From contig JBCBRS010000002.1 in the NCBI GenBank assembly GCA_039819545.1, positions 254,172-318,171 on the forward strand: 64,000 bases of DNA. Direction: 5' to 3'. Source of the DNA: CALLPQ01 sp039819545 (lineage in GTDB: Bacteria > Pseudomonadota > Alphaproteobacteria > Caulobacterales > Parvularculaceae). The translations under genes and the position numbers were made by a program. Shown here one piece after another: positions 8,100 through 16,173 of this stretch. The notes under the pieces are model-generated. The model was not told the DNA's origin, ran no database searches, and worked only from the letters and a program-made list of their open reading frames with translations. The first letter of the stretch is position 1, and every line of letters begins with the position of its first letter.

Positions 8100-8322
8100 T
8101 TATGGTCGCTCGACAATCCGCTTTGTTGATGTCTGCGATGGGGCGGGCTTTGCCCCGCGCGCGGTCGTGCTTTGAGTAGGCGACATTAAGCGGTTCTCTT
8201 TTCGTTGCCTGATGTCTTGAATTGCACACGCTTTTAACCGGCTGCCTCCCTGTCATCAAGGCGATATCAGGAAGTTCAGAGCCCGGCCTTTTGATGGTGT
8301 TTATTGTGTGTATGATGGAAAG

Positions 8323-9750
8323 ATGACAAGGCACACAGAGTTTTTTGATGAGATGCGGGGCGGCGGCGACAGCGTTCGTGCGCCCTACGCTGATTATAAT
8401 GACTGGCTGCAGACGGTTGATCTGGCCACACTCCGGCGAAAATCCCGCGAGGCTGAGCAGTTTTTCCGGCGCACAGGCATCACTTTTAATGTCTATGGCC
8501 GGGCCGAAGCCAATGAACGATTGATCCCGTTTGATTTGGTTCCCCGCATCATCAGCGCCCGTGAATGGGCACGCCTAACCCGCGGGATTAACCAGCGCGT
8601 GCGGGCTATCAATGCGTTCCTTCATGATATCTATCATCGGCAGGAAATCATCCGTGCAGGACGCATTCCCAAACATCTGATTGCCAATAATGAGGCATTC
8701 CTACCAAATATGATCGGCGTATCCCCGCCCGGCGGGGTCTATACTCATATTGTCGGCATAGATTTGGTCCGCACCGGCGAGGATGACTTTTTCGTACTCG
8801 AGGACAATGCACGCACCCCGTCGGGCGTATCTTACATGCTCGAAAACCGGGAGACCATGGTCAACATGTTCCCCACTTTGTTCTCGCGGATCAATGTGCA
8901 GCGGGTAAGTAATTACCCGCGCAAATTGCGCCGGTCGCTGGAGCGGTGTGCACCGCCGGGCCTGACCCGCGCGCCCGTCATCGCGGTTCTGACCCCCGGA
9001 ATCCACAATTCAGCCTATTACGAGCACTCCTTTCTAGCCGAGCAGATGGGCGCCGAATTGGTGGAAGGCACTGATCTTAAGGTGATTGATGGCAAAATCG
9101 CCATGCGGACCACCCAGGGTTTTCAACCCATCGATGTGTTGTACCGACGCATCGACGATGACTATCTCGACCCGTTAAATTTTAATCGGTCGTCACTGCT
9201 TGGGGTGCCCGGTGCCTTTGATATCTTCCGTGCAGGACGTTTAACAATCGCCAATGCGCCGGGAGCTGGCATTGCCGACGACAAAGCCGTCTATTCTTAC
9301 ATTCCGGACATTATTGAGTTTTATACGGGCGAAAAAGCGATCCTGAAAAATGTCCCCACCTGGCGGTGCTCAGAAGCCGATAGCCTTGCCTATGTGCTCG
9401 ATAACCTCGATACGCTGGTCGTCAAAGAGGTTCACGGTTCTGGTGGCTATGGCATGTTGGTGGGGCCCGCGGCGAGCAAAAGGGAAATTGAGAATTTCCG
9501 TGCAAAACTCAAAGCCCGGCCAGCCGCTTATATCGCACAGCCAACGCTGGCCCTATCGACCGTCCCGATCCTGACAAAATCCGGTCTTGCTCCGCGCCAT
9601 GTGGATTTGCGGCCCTATGTGCTTGTGTGCCCAGATGGCATAGAAATCACCCCCGGTGGGCTCACCCGCGTGGCCCTGCAAGAGGGTTCTCTGGTTGTGA
9701 ATTCAAGCCAGGGCGGCGGCACCAAAGACACGTGGGTGCTGGAGGACTGA
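8323..9750 (+). CDS. Circularly permuted ATP-grasp type 2 protein
   Basis: 475 residues of the DUF404/DUF407 circularly permuted ATP-grasp family. Recognisable parts are FDEMRGGG and the YADYNDWL segment near the N-terminus, FVLEDNARTPSGVSYMLENR, VLYRRIDDDYLDPL, NAPGAGIADDKAVYSY, VKEVHGSGGYGMLVG and HVDLRPYVL. The family is thought to ligate an amine or amino acid to a carboxylate, making a small peptide-like product; the substrate is not known. ATG 8323 is preferred over GTG 8308 because GGAAAG precedes it. It is the first gene of a four-gene set with an alpha-E protein, a transglutaminase-like protein and an Anbu peptidase, a combination widely conserved in proteobacteria. Confidence 0.88.
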   Translation: MTRHTEFFDEMRGGGDSVRAPYADYNDWLQTVDLATLRRKSREAEQFFRRTGITFNVYGRAEANERLIPFDLVPRIISAREWARLTRGINQRVRAINAFLHDIYHRQEIIRAGRIPKHLIANNEAFLPNMIGVSPPGGVYTHIVGIDLVRTGEDDFFVLEDNARTPSGVSYMLENRETMVNMFPTLFSRINVQRVSNYPRKLRRSLERCAPPGLTRAPVIAVLTPGIHNSAYYEHSFLAEQMGAELVEGTDLKVIDGKIAMRTTQGFQPIDVLYRRIDDDYLDPLNFNRSSLLGVPGAFDIFRAGRLTIANAPGAGIADDKAVYSYIPDIIEFYTGEKAILKNVPTWRCSEADSLAYVLDNLDTLVVKEVHGSGGYGMLVGPAASKREIENFRAKLKARPAAYIAQPTLALSTVPILTKSGLAPRHVDLRPYVLVCPDGIEITPGGLTRVALQEGSLVVNSSQGGGTKDTWVLED

Positions 9751-9752
9751 CC

Positions 9753-10694
9753 ATGCTGGGAAAAACCGCTGGGGGTCTGTTTTGGCTTGCCCGATATCTT
9801 GAGCGCAGTGAAAATACCGCCCGATTGGTGGAGGCTGGATTTCATATGGCACTGACCCGCGCGTCCATCGGCGCGGACGAGTGGTCGTCAATCCTCACCA
9901 CAGCGGGCTGCATGGATGCCTACACGGCGCACTATGGTGACATTGACCAGGAAAATGTGATTGACTTTCTCATCCGTGATCGGAAAAATTCGCTGAGTAT
10001 TATTTCATCGGTAAGCGCGGCGCGGGACAATGCGCGTTTGAGCCGAACGGCCCTCACCCGGGAAATGTTCGAGGCCGTTAACGATGCTTCGCTGACGCTT
10101 AAACGCCTTTTTGAAAAACCCATAACGCCTTCAAACCTCACCCAGGTTTTATTCAGCATTCGTCAGCAATCGGCGCAAGTGCGTGGCGCGTTGCACGGGA
10201 CGATGTTGCGTACGGACAGTTATTGGTTCTCCAGGCTAGGCAGTATGATTGAGCGCGCCGACAACACCGCCCGGATTGTCAACGTCAAATATTATCTGCT
10301 GTTACCATCGGGTTCGTCCATCGGCTCGTCACTTGATAACCTGCAATGGGAAATGTTGCTGCGGTCCACATCGGCCGAGCGGTCCTATAACTGGCTTTTT
10401 ACCGGGGAGGCAAATGCCAAGACGATTGCCAACTTCTTGTTGCTGGACAGTCGGCTGCCGCGCTCTTTACGCTATTGCTATGACAATATTGCTGACAATC
10501 TTCTCTCCTTGCGTGATGCCTATGATGATGAAGTTCTTTCCTGTCAGCAGGCGGAGGATTATCGACGTTACTTGCGCAACCAGAGCATTGATCAGCTTCT
10601 CAATCGCGGCTTGCATGATTTTCTCGGAGAATTTTTGAACAATAATTCCAGCCTGTCCGATCAGATCCAGAATGATTACCGGTTTTATGAGTAA
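9753..10694 (+). CDS. Alpha-E domain-containing protein
   Basis: 313 residues, helical, beginning MLGKTAGGLFWLARYLERSE, the hallmark start of alpha-E (DUF403) proteins. Further family segments are SYWFSRLGSMIERADNTARI, and RSYNWLFTGEANAKTIANFL with the following LLLDSRLPRSLRYC. The molecular function is unknown. It nearly always accompanies the circularly permuted ATP-grasp protein and is thought to work with it. The start is fixed by GGAGG in the last codons of the upstream gene, two bases after whose stop the ATG lies. Confidence 0.88.
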   Translation: MLGKTAGGLFWLARYLERSENTARLVEAGFHMALTRASIGADEWSSILTTAGCMDAYTAHYGDIDQENVIDFLIRDRKNSLSIISSVSAARDNARLSRTALTREMFEAVNDASLTLKRLFEKPITPSNLTQVLFSIRQQSAQVRGALHGTMLRTDSYWFSRLGSMIERADNTARIVNVKYYLLLPSGSSIGSSLDNLQWEMLLRSTSAERSYNWLFTGEANAKTIANFLLLDSRLPRSLRYCYDNIADNLLSLRDAYDDEVLSCQQAEDYRRYLRNQSIDQLLNRGLHDFLGEFLNNNSSLSDQIQNDYRFYE

Positions 10695-10724
10695 CGGGCC
10701 AAAACCCGCGCGGAGGACCAGCGC

Positions 10725-11525
10725 ATGCACCTAACGGTTTCACACACCACGGCCTATTTATATGACCCACCGGTGAAGGCTGGCCTGCAGCAATTGCGCC
10801 TGCGCCCCCGCACCAATGAGGTACAAACCATCAATGACTGGCAGCTCAGCGTCGAAGGCGGCACCATTGAGGCGTCCTTCGAAGATCAGCATAAAAACCT
10901 TGTGGACCTTGTCAGTCTGGATACCGAAATTTCTGCGCTGACTGTGATTGCCAATGGCTCTGTTAACACGCGCGATGCCGCGGGCGTCACACCGCCGGAA
11001 TATAGTTTTGCACCGCACTGGTACTATCGCAGATCGACACATCTAACGCAGCCCGGTGCGCGTCTTGAAAAACTTGCTGCCAGTATCAACACCGATATGG
11101 ATGACATCTCAATCCTGCATGCCATTAGTGCCGCAGCACGCGGCGTCGTTGCCTATGAAGCGGGCCAGACCGGGACAAGCACAACCGTTGAAGAGGTGCT
11201 GTCGGCCGGGCGCGGGGTATGTCAGGATCATGCCCATGTGTTCCTCGCCTGCGCTCGGCGGCTCGGCTTTCCCAGCCGCTATGTGAGCGGATATCTGATG
11301 ATGGATGACCGGGTAGATCAAGAGGCAAGCCACGCGTGGGCCGAGGCCTTGGTGGAGGGCGTTGGCTGGGTCGGTTTTGATGTCTCTAACGGCATCTGCC
11401 CCGATGAGCGCTATGTGCGGATTGCCACGGGGTGCGATTATGGCGAAGCGGCGCCTTTTTCTGGCATCGCGGTACCCGGCGGCGGTGAACAATCATTGAT
11501 TGTGTCTGTTCAGGTCCAGCAGTAA
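10725..11525 (+). CDS. Transglutaminase-like cysteine protease/amidase family protein
   Basis: 266 residues. The N-terminal third is the bacterial transglutaminase-associated region (HLTVSHTTAYLYDPPVKAG, LQQLRLRPRT). The catalytic triad of the transglutaminase core is visible: C166 in GRGVCQDHAH, H203 in ASHAWAE and D219 in VGFDVSNG. In this gene set the protein is more likely a peptidase or amidase than a protein cross-linker. A GGAGG site precedes ATG 10725. It is third in the ATP-grasp/alpha-E/transglutaminase/Anbu group and probably acts on, or makes, the same peptide-like product. Confidence 0.87.
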   Translation: MHLTVSHTTAYLYDPPVKAGLQQLRLRPRTNEVQTINDWQLSVEGGTIEASFEDQHKNLVDLVSLDTEISALTVIANGSVNTRDAAGVTPPEYSFAPHWYYRRSTHLTQPGARLEKLAASINTDMDDISILHAISAAARGVVAYEAGQTGTSTTVEEVLSAGRGVCQDHAHVFLACARRLGFPSRYVSGYLMMDDRVDQEASHAWAEALVEGVGWVGFDVSNGICPDERYVRIATGCDYGEAAPFSGIAVPGGGEQSLIVSVQVQQ

Positions 11526-11585
11526 AAACGCCCACGAGCTGACTGCCCGGCGCGCCGCGCGTTCTTTGCCTGAAAGTAACTTCCA

Positions 11586-12323
11586 ATGACTTATTGTGTT
11601 GCCCTGCGCCTGGATGAGGGGCTGATTTTCATGTCCGATACCCGCACCAATGCCGGCGTCGACGATATCTCGACCTTCAAAAAGATGCTTGTGTGGAACA
11701 CGCCTGGCGAGCGGACGCTAACCCTGATGACCGCCGGTAATCTCGCCACGACGCAAGCCGTGATTAGCCTGTTGGAAGAACGCACGGTCTCCCCAGAAGA
11801 ACGCCAGCCCGCCTTTCTGGCTGCACCCACCATGTTTCAGGTGGCACGGCTCATCGGTGAAACCCTGAAAGAAGTCATCCGTGACCAAGCCGGAGACGGG
11901 CAGGAAGGCGAAGCGCCCTACCGGGCCACCATTATCCTCGGTGGACAGATTAAAGGCATGACGCCGCGATTATTCCTGATCTATCCCGAAGGCAATTTTA
12001 TCGAGGCCAGTGACGAAACCCCGTTTTTTCAGTCGGGGGAAATGAAATATGGTCGCCCGATCCTGCTACGCTGTTTTGATCCGGCCATGAATTTTGAGCA
12101 GGCGACGAAGCTATTATGTCTTTCGTTTGATCCGACGCTTCGCGCAAACCTTGGTGTTGGCATGCCTCTCGATCTGATGTCCTATCGCGCTGACAGCTTT
12201 GACACGGGCCAGCAGCATCGGTTCGAAGCGGATGATCCGTACTTCCACGATATTACAGAACAATGGCGGGACGCGCTCAAAGTCGCCATGGATAGCCTGC
12301 CGAATTATCAGTTCGAACGCTGA
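11586..12323 (+). CDS. Anbu-type proteasome-related peptidase
   Basis: 245 residues. The start MTYCVALRLDEGLIFMSDTR and the following TNAGVDDISTFKKM are typical of Anbu, the ancestral beta-subunit-like member of the proteasome/HslV Ntn-hydrolase superfamily. In Anbu the residue after the initiator methionine, here Thr2, is the likely nucleophile once methionine is removed. TLMTAGNLATTQAV is the conserved core strand region. It ends the four-gene set, 60 bases after the transglutaminase-like gene, and faces flgK with only 14 bases between the stop codons. Confidence 0.87.
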   Translation: MTYCVALRLDEGLIFMSDTRTNAGVDDISTFKKMLVWNTPGERTLTLMTAGNLATTQAVISLLEERTVSPEERQPAFLAAPTMFQVARLIGETLKEVIRDQAGDGQEGEAPYRATIILGGQIKGMTPRLFLIYPEGNFIEASDETPFFQSGEMKYGRPILLRCFDPAMNFEQATKLLCLSFDPTLRANLGVGMPLDLMSYRADSFDTGQQHRFEADDPYFHDITEQWRDALKVAMDSLPNYQFER

Positions 12324-12337
12324 GCGTCATCGGCATG

Positions 12338-14017
12338 CTATAGGAGCGCAAGGATCGAATCGTAAAGCTCATCCGCAGCGGCGATAACACGCGCATTGGC
12401 GTTAAAGGCCTGCTGAAAGAGGATGAGGTTGGAGAGTTCTTCCTCAAGGTTGATGCCATTCTCTGAAATGTTTTGCACCTCAAGCGATTGGGCAAGGGCT
12501 GCCGCCACAGCCGCATCCTCACCCACCGCATTGGCCGCGGCACCGATTGAACCAAGGGTGTTCGCAAGTTGGGCCGCCTGCCCCCGCCCCGCCGCGAAAA
12601 GTGCATTGGCACCGCGGCCGTCATCAATCCCGGTCGCCCGGTCACCCGGCGTTGTCGCGGCAAGGTCGAGACGTCCAACCCGCAGATTTTCAGACACCAC
12701 ACGCAGGCCCGTCGGTGTGCCAGCGTCTGCTACGATCAGCGGGTTAAACCCGGCGCGCGCCGCCAGCCCCGCCGTATCATTGGCAATCGCAATACCATTA
12801 GGACCCAGTGCAGACAGTGAAAGTGTCCCGTTGTTCACCGTTGCATTGACCGCCCCGTCACTGGCAATAGTGAGCGCCGATGTGAGCCCATCGAGCGTTG
12901 GCGCAAAAGTCGTAGGGCCACCGCCGTTCGGCGAAATCTGATTGGTCGTGAAATCAATCGATATCTGACTGAGAAGATTTCCGTCCACATCAAGAATACC
13001 AAGCGCGCTTGAGCCGGTTAGCGCGGCAATATCCTCATCGGTCAATGCACCTGCGCCGACAAGATCGCCAGCGGGGAAAGAGACGTTTCCCGCAACGGCG
13101 CCATTTAGGGCGACAACGAAATCATTCTGCGCACCCTCAACAAACGCCTCTAGCGCGGGTAGGTCTTCCGTAATCAACGCCAGGGCCCCGCCGATGGACC
13201 CACCCCGGACCGATGGAGCAATATCGATTGTTCCTGCTACGGCGGTTTCTGGCGTGGCGGAAAGGGCGGAGACGAACACTTGCGGAACCGGCCCCTCACC
13301 CCGGATAAGGCGTACTGCGCCGGTGGCATCGGCGAGGCTCTGACCACCGGGCCCTGTGAGCGTTGCCCGGCCAAGGTCATCACGGCTTACGGTAACGTCA
13401 ATGAGTGTCCCAAGTGCGCTGATCTCCTGAGAGAGTTGATCGGCAATACCGCCGGGGCTGGCCCCATTACCCAATTGACGGTTCAAAGACCCAATCCGTG
13501 TGAGGATCGTATTGACAGTTTCAAGATCGGTATCAAGCCGTTGCGAGGCTTGTTCGGTTTCCGCCGAAATTGCCGCACGGGTACGGCCAAAGGCGGCGAG
13601 CGTTTGGTCAAGTGCCGACAACGCTTCTGCCCGGGCAGCGGGACTTGCAGGGTCAGCGCCAAGCCGCGCGAAGGCCGCCGTGGCCGCGCTCGCGCGGTCG
13701 GCAAAGGACAGGTCATCGCCGATTTCACCAAGGGTGCCCACAATTCGGGAAAGCGCCGCACTGCGCGTTTCCAATGCCGCGCTGTCACTGGTGGCGCTGG
13801 CGAAGGCCTGTTGAAGAAAACTGTTTCCCGCATCCCGAACGATCTGTGCCTGGACGCCCGATAGCTGGCTGATAACAGGGTCCGCGCGAAACGTGACCTC
13901 GCGGCGGGCAAAGTCAGGCGTCGTCAGGTTCGCAATATTCTCCGACGTCGCACCAATTGCCCGTTGTTGGGCCAGAACGCCGGACGTTGCGATATTAATG
14001 ATCGATGTAAGGCTCAT
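12338..14017 (-). CDS. flgK: Flagellar hook-associated protein 1 FlgK
   Basis: 559 residues. The N-terminus MSLTSIINIATSGVLAQQRA with SENIANLTTPDFARRE is the rod/hook family start that builds the coiled-coil tube. The C-terminus, SNLILFQQAFNANARVIAAA, is the matching end domain. FlgK is secreted by the flagellar export apparatus and forms the junction between hook and filament. ATG 14017 has GAGGAAAG upstream; an ATG-less extension to 14041 is less likely. It has a long leader (about 210 bases) that starts at a sigma-54-like promoter at 14241-14256 and contains two dyads. No flgL is seen next to it in the window; the downstream neighbour converges on it. Confidence 0.92.
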   Translation of the reverse strand: MSLTSIINIATSGVLAQQRAIGATSENIANLTTPDFARREVTFRADPVISQLSGVQAQIVRDAGNSFLQQAFASATSDSAALETRSAALSRIVGTLGEIGDDLSFADRASAATAAFARLGADPASPAARAEALSALDQTLAAFGRTRAAISAETEQASQRLDTDLETVNTILTRIGSLNRQLGNGASPGGIADQLSQEISALGTLIDVTVSRDDLGRATLTGPGGQSLADATGAVRLIRGEGPVPQVFVSALSATPETAVAGTIDIAPSVRGGSIGGALALITEDLPALEAFVEGAQNDFVVALNGAVAGNVSFPAGDLVGAGALTDEDIAALTGSSALGILDVDGNLLSQISIDFTTNQISPNGGGPTTFAPTLDGLTSALTIASDGAVNATVNNGTLSLSALGPNGIAIANDTAGLAARAGFNPLIVADAGTPTGLRVVSENLRVGRLDLAATTPGDRATGIDDGRGANALFAAGRGQAAQLANTLGSIGAAANAVGEDAAVAAALAQSLEVQNISENGINLEEELSNLILFQQAFNANARVIAAADELYDSILALL

Positions 14018-14102
14018 GATTGAGACTTTCCTCGTTTCCAACAGGTTTCAGGGACCAACACACGGCCCATTGGTCCGTATGCGGCATCGAGCCCGGTAGA
14101 TA

Positions 14103-14117
14103 TTGCCCGGTAGGCAA
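14103..14117. promoter_or_regulatory. Dyad TTGCC-CGGTA-GGCAA in the flgK leader, possible FlbD (ftr-like) site
   Basis: A perfect 5+5 inverted repeat about 115-125 bases downstream of the predicted flgK transcription start. It shares TTGCC/GGCAA arms with the dyad upstream of fliF at 17962-17974, but in inverted order. Assignment to FlbD is inference. Confidence 0.35.
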
Positions 14118-14157
14118 ACCTTGACCAGCCAACCCTACCCGTCCGACACGCCGCCAC

Positions 14158-14168
14158 GGCAAGATGCC
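14158..14168. promoter_or_regulatory. Dyad GGCA-AGA-TGCC in the flgK leader, possible FlbD (ftr-like) site
   Basis: The context CGGCAAGATGCCCAG closely matches the fliF upstream element CGGCAATATTTGCCCAG (both share CGGCAA and TGCCCAG). It lies about 60-70 bases downstream of the predicted flgK transcription start, a position like that of ftr elements in Caulobacter flaN. Binding is inferred. Confidence 0.42.
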
Positions 14169-14240
14169 CAGCATTTCCGCGCTTTTTGATGCGCCTTCTC
14201 ACAATGTTGCCGCACAACGCTTTTTCATGGATTTGGAAAA

Positions 14241-14256
14241 AGCAAATGCGGGGCCA
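14241..14256 (-). promoter_or_regulatory. Sigma-54 (RpoN) promoter for flgK
   Basis: On the minus strand the sequence reads TGGCCCCGCATTTGCT, matching the -24/-12 consensus TGGCAC-N5-TTGCW with correct spacing. Transcription would start near 14230. FlgK-class genes are known RpoN/FlbD targets in Caulobacter. Confidence 0.62.
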
Positions 14257-14413
14257 ACACAATCGTCGGCTTTGTACTCGGGCACCAAAGGTGAAGCTTC
14301 CAGCATATAGCGGCTGGTCATTTCTTTCCTACCCGGCAGGTTTTGCGGTCCTATCGAGGTCCGTATAAGGATTTTTTAACGATCTTTTTCGCGCAATCGC
14401 GGACTTTCTGCGC

Positions 14414-14428
14414 TGGCCTGGCTCTTGC
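14414..14428 (+). promoter_or_regulatory. Sigma-54 (RpoN) promoter for fliK-flgD-flgE
   Basis: TGGCCTGGCTCTTGC has the TGGC and TTGC blocks at the exact -24/-12 spacing. Transcription would start near 14440, which lies just after the ATG at 14431 and would favour the in-frame GTG at 14464 as the real fliK start. Confidence 0.5.
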
Positions 14429-14430
14429 GA

Positions 14431-15474
14431 ATGCATACTGGAATAGAAGCGCATGGTAAGGCCGTGGAACTAGCAGCATCTTTTTTAGGGCAACCAGGTC
14501 CGGCGCAAGCCCGTCTGGCAGATCCGGAAACGCCAGCTGGCGAGGGGGCGCAAGTCTTTGCGTTGTCCTTGGCCAATGTTGCCTCAGTCCAGCTTGACCG
14601 CGCCGCCGCCGCCGTGGAGGCCCACGGGGTCGCTCCGCAAACCCGAGGCACCGTGCTTGACGCAACAAACAGGACGCAAGCAAACGGAGCCACCAATGAA
14701 GCTGCGTATACAAATGGTCAGGGAGCCAATACTGCCACGCCCTCTAGCACTGGCGTTCAACTCCCAAGCACCGCTGGCCTCGGCTCTAGCAATACAGGGC
14801 CTAGCGCCACGCTCGCGCCCAATCCGCGGATAAACATCCAAAATACCGTCGGTCCAACGCAGCCCGTCGTGCCAACCATCGGTGCACTGACCGCGAACGT
14901 ATCGTTCACCAATCCGGCAAACGGGGGCCGCCAGACGACTGACCCCATTCTTGTACGCCCAGAGCCGGCAGGGGTGCAGGCTCGAACGTCACTGGCCCCG
15001 CGCGCGCGGGCCGGGACCCCCACCCCATCACCCACGGCGACGTCCGACTTCGCCCAACTGGTCGCCCGCCAGATTGGACGCGGTGAAACCCGCTTTGAGG
15101 TGCGTCTCGACCCACCGGAGCTAGGCCGTATCGATGTTCGCTACCATGCGCAGGAAAATGAGCGCGCGAGCCTGACGCTAATCTTTGAGGAAGAAGCCAC
15201 ACGCGATCTCTTCCGCCGCGATACCGATAGCTTGCGTGCATTCCTGCGCGACCAGGATCTGAATATTCGCGGGGATCAATTGCGATTTGATCTGGCATCG
15301 GATCAAAATAACGACCGTCATACCCCTTTCGATACCAATGACCCGCACGCCTCTTCGGTGGCGCTGCCCGTAGGCGCAGCGCCGGAGGGCGAAGCACCAT
15401 CGCCGTCACGCCGGCCGGGAGCGGCGTCTGTTTTCTCATCAATCCGCCCGCACCTGATCGATATCATTGCCTGA
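14431..15474 (+). CDS. fliK: Flagellar hook-length control protein FliK
   Basis: 347 residues from ATG 14431 (GTG 14464 is an alternative favoured by the sigma-54 site). The first two thirds are low in complexity, rich in Ala, Thr, Pro and Gly, as usual for FliK, the secreted molecular ruler that stops hook growth and switches export specificity. The C-terminal domain is the conserved hook-length control part: LVARQIGRGETRFEVRLDPP, ELGRIDVRYH, LTLIFEEEATRDLFRRD and LRAFLRDQDLNI. It heads an operon with flgD (9-base gap) and flgE, the hook scaffold and the hook subunit, whose products it regulates. Confidence 0.85.
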   Translation: MHTGIEAHGKAVELAASFLGQPGPAQARLADPETPAGEGAQVFALSLANVASVQLDRAAAAVEAHGVAPQTRGTVLDATNRTQANGATNEAAYTNGQGANTATPSSTGVQLPSTAGLGSSNTGPSATLAPNPRINIQNTVGPTQPVVPTIGALTANVSFTNPANGGRQTTDPILVRPEPAGVQARTSLAPRARAGTPTPSPTATSDFAQLVARQIGRGETRFEVRLDPPELGRIDVRYHAQENERASLTLIFEEEATRDLFRRDTDSLRAFLRDQDLNIRGDQLRFDLASDQNNDRHTPFDTNDPHASSVALPVGAAPEGEAPSPSRRPGAASVFSSIRPHLIDIIA

Positions 15475-15483
15475 GGATACCCC

Positions 15484-16164
15484 ATGGACCTTACCCCAAC
15501 CACCGCCAGCGCCACCGCAAGCCAATCGGCAGCGTCAAGTTCCGCGTTTTCTCAGCTGACGGATAATTTTGATACGTTTCTAACACTCCTGACCACGCAA
15601 CTTCAAAATCAGGACCCGCTGGAGCCTCTTGATACCGAGCAATTTACCCAGCAATTGGTGCAGTTTGCCGGGGTTGAGCAGTCAATCCAGACCAATGCAA
15701 ACCTTGAAACGCTAATCGAGCTTCAGTCTGCGGTGCAGCGCGATGAAGCGCTCGGGCTTGTGGGCCGTGTGGTGGCGGTGGAAGGCGGCGAGACGGTCCT
15801 CTCCCCCGCCCGGAATGATCGCACCACCCGGTTCGATTATACAGTGCCCGCGAACACGCGGTCCGTCCGCCTGGAAATTATCGATAGCCAAGGTGAGGTT
15901 ATCAGCACCCTAGATGCCGAACAGCGCGCTGGCCGCCATGCTGTGGTCTGGCCGGGTACCACCAGCAACGGCAACACGGCAGCCGATGGCACCTACCGAC
16001 TGCGCGCGCGCGCCGAAAGCGCAGAGGGGACGCAGACAGAGCTTTCCGTGCGAACGCGCAGCCGCATCAATGCGGTAGATCTGAGTTCAGGTGCGGCGCA
16101 ACTCGCCGTGGCGGGGCGTCTTATCGACCCGTCAGCAATCCTCGAAGTGAGTACAGAGTTTTAG
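15484..16164 (+). CDS. flgD: Flagellar hook assembly (capping) protein FlgD
   Basis: 226 residues. The N-terminal region contains DTFLTLLTTQLQNQDPLEPL followed by DTEQFTQQLVQFAGVEQS, the diagnostic FlgD segment. The C-terminal half fits the FlgD Ig-like/tudor part (RLEIIDSQGEVIST, WPGTTSNGNTAADGTYRLRA). FlgD caps the growing hook and is needed to add FlgE. GAGG precedes ATG 15484. It sits between fliK and flgE in one operon. Confidence 0.92.
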   Translation: MDLTPTTASATASQSAASSSAFSQLTDNFDTFLTLLTTQLQNQDPLEPLDTEQFTQQLVQFAGVEQSIQTNANLETLIELQSAVQRDEALGLVGRVVAVEGGETVLSPARNDRTTRFDYTVPANTRSVRLEIIDSQGEVISTLDAEQRAGRHAVVWPGTTSNGNTAADGTYRLRARAESAEGTQTELSVRTRSRINAVDLSSGAAQLAVAGRLIDPSAILEVSTEF

Positions 16165-16173
16165 GAGCACAGC

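Larger units (their letters stand above)
7843..8322. other. Gene-poor region upstream of mobC: candidate oriT and island boundary
   Basis: I see no credible gene in these 480 bases; a 143-codon frame on the minus strand (7903-8334) has no family resemblance. The stretch holds a strong hairpin at 7959-7983, a GTGCG-N6-CGCAC repeat at 8052-8067, a nick-site-like motif at 8085-8099, and a GGGCTTTGCCCC motif at 8145-8156. To the right, ordinary chromosomal genes begin. The island edge probably lies between about 8160 and 8300; no attachment repeat can be confirmed because the other edge is outside the window. Confidence 0.5.
14018..14430. other. Divergent flgK / fliK control region, no gene
   Basis: A 413-base region without a credible gene. 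It holds a sigma-54-type promoter for flgK on the minus strand, another for fliK on the plus strand, and two short GGCA(A)/(T)TGCC dyads in the flgK leader. They are listed separately. The arrangement resembles the flaN-flbG control region of Caulobacter, where FlbD binds sites downstream of the flgK (flaN) start. Confidence 0.6.

Noticed and set aside
7903..8334. 143-codon open frame on the minus strand upstream of mobC
   Set aside because: No family resemblance, no ribosome binding site, and it covers the hairpins and nick-like motif of the candidate oriT.
12423..12941. 172-codon open frame antisense to flgK
   Set aside because: FlgK has clear conserved ends on the other strand; this frame is Ala/Ser/Pro-rich and matches nothing.
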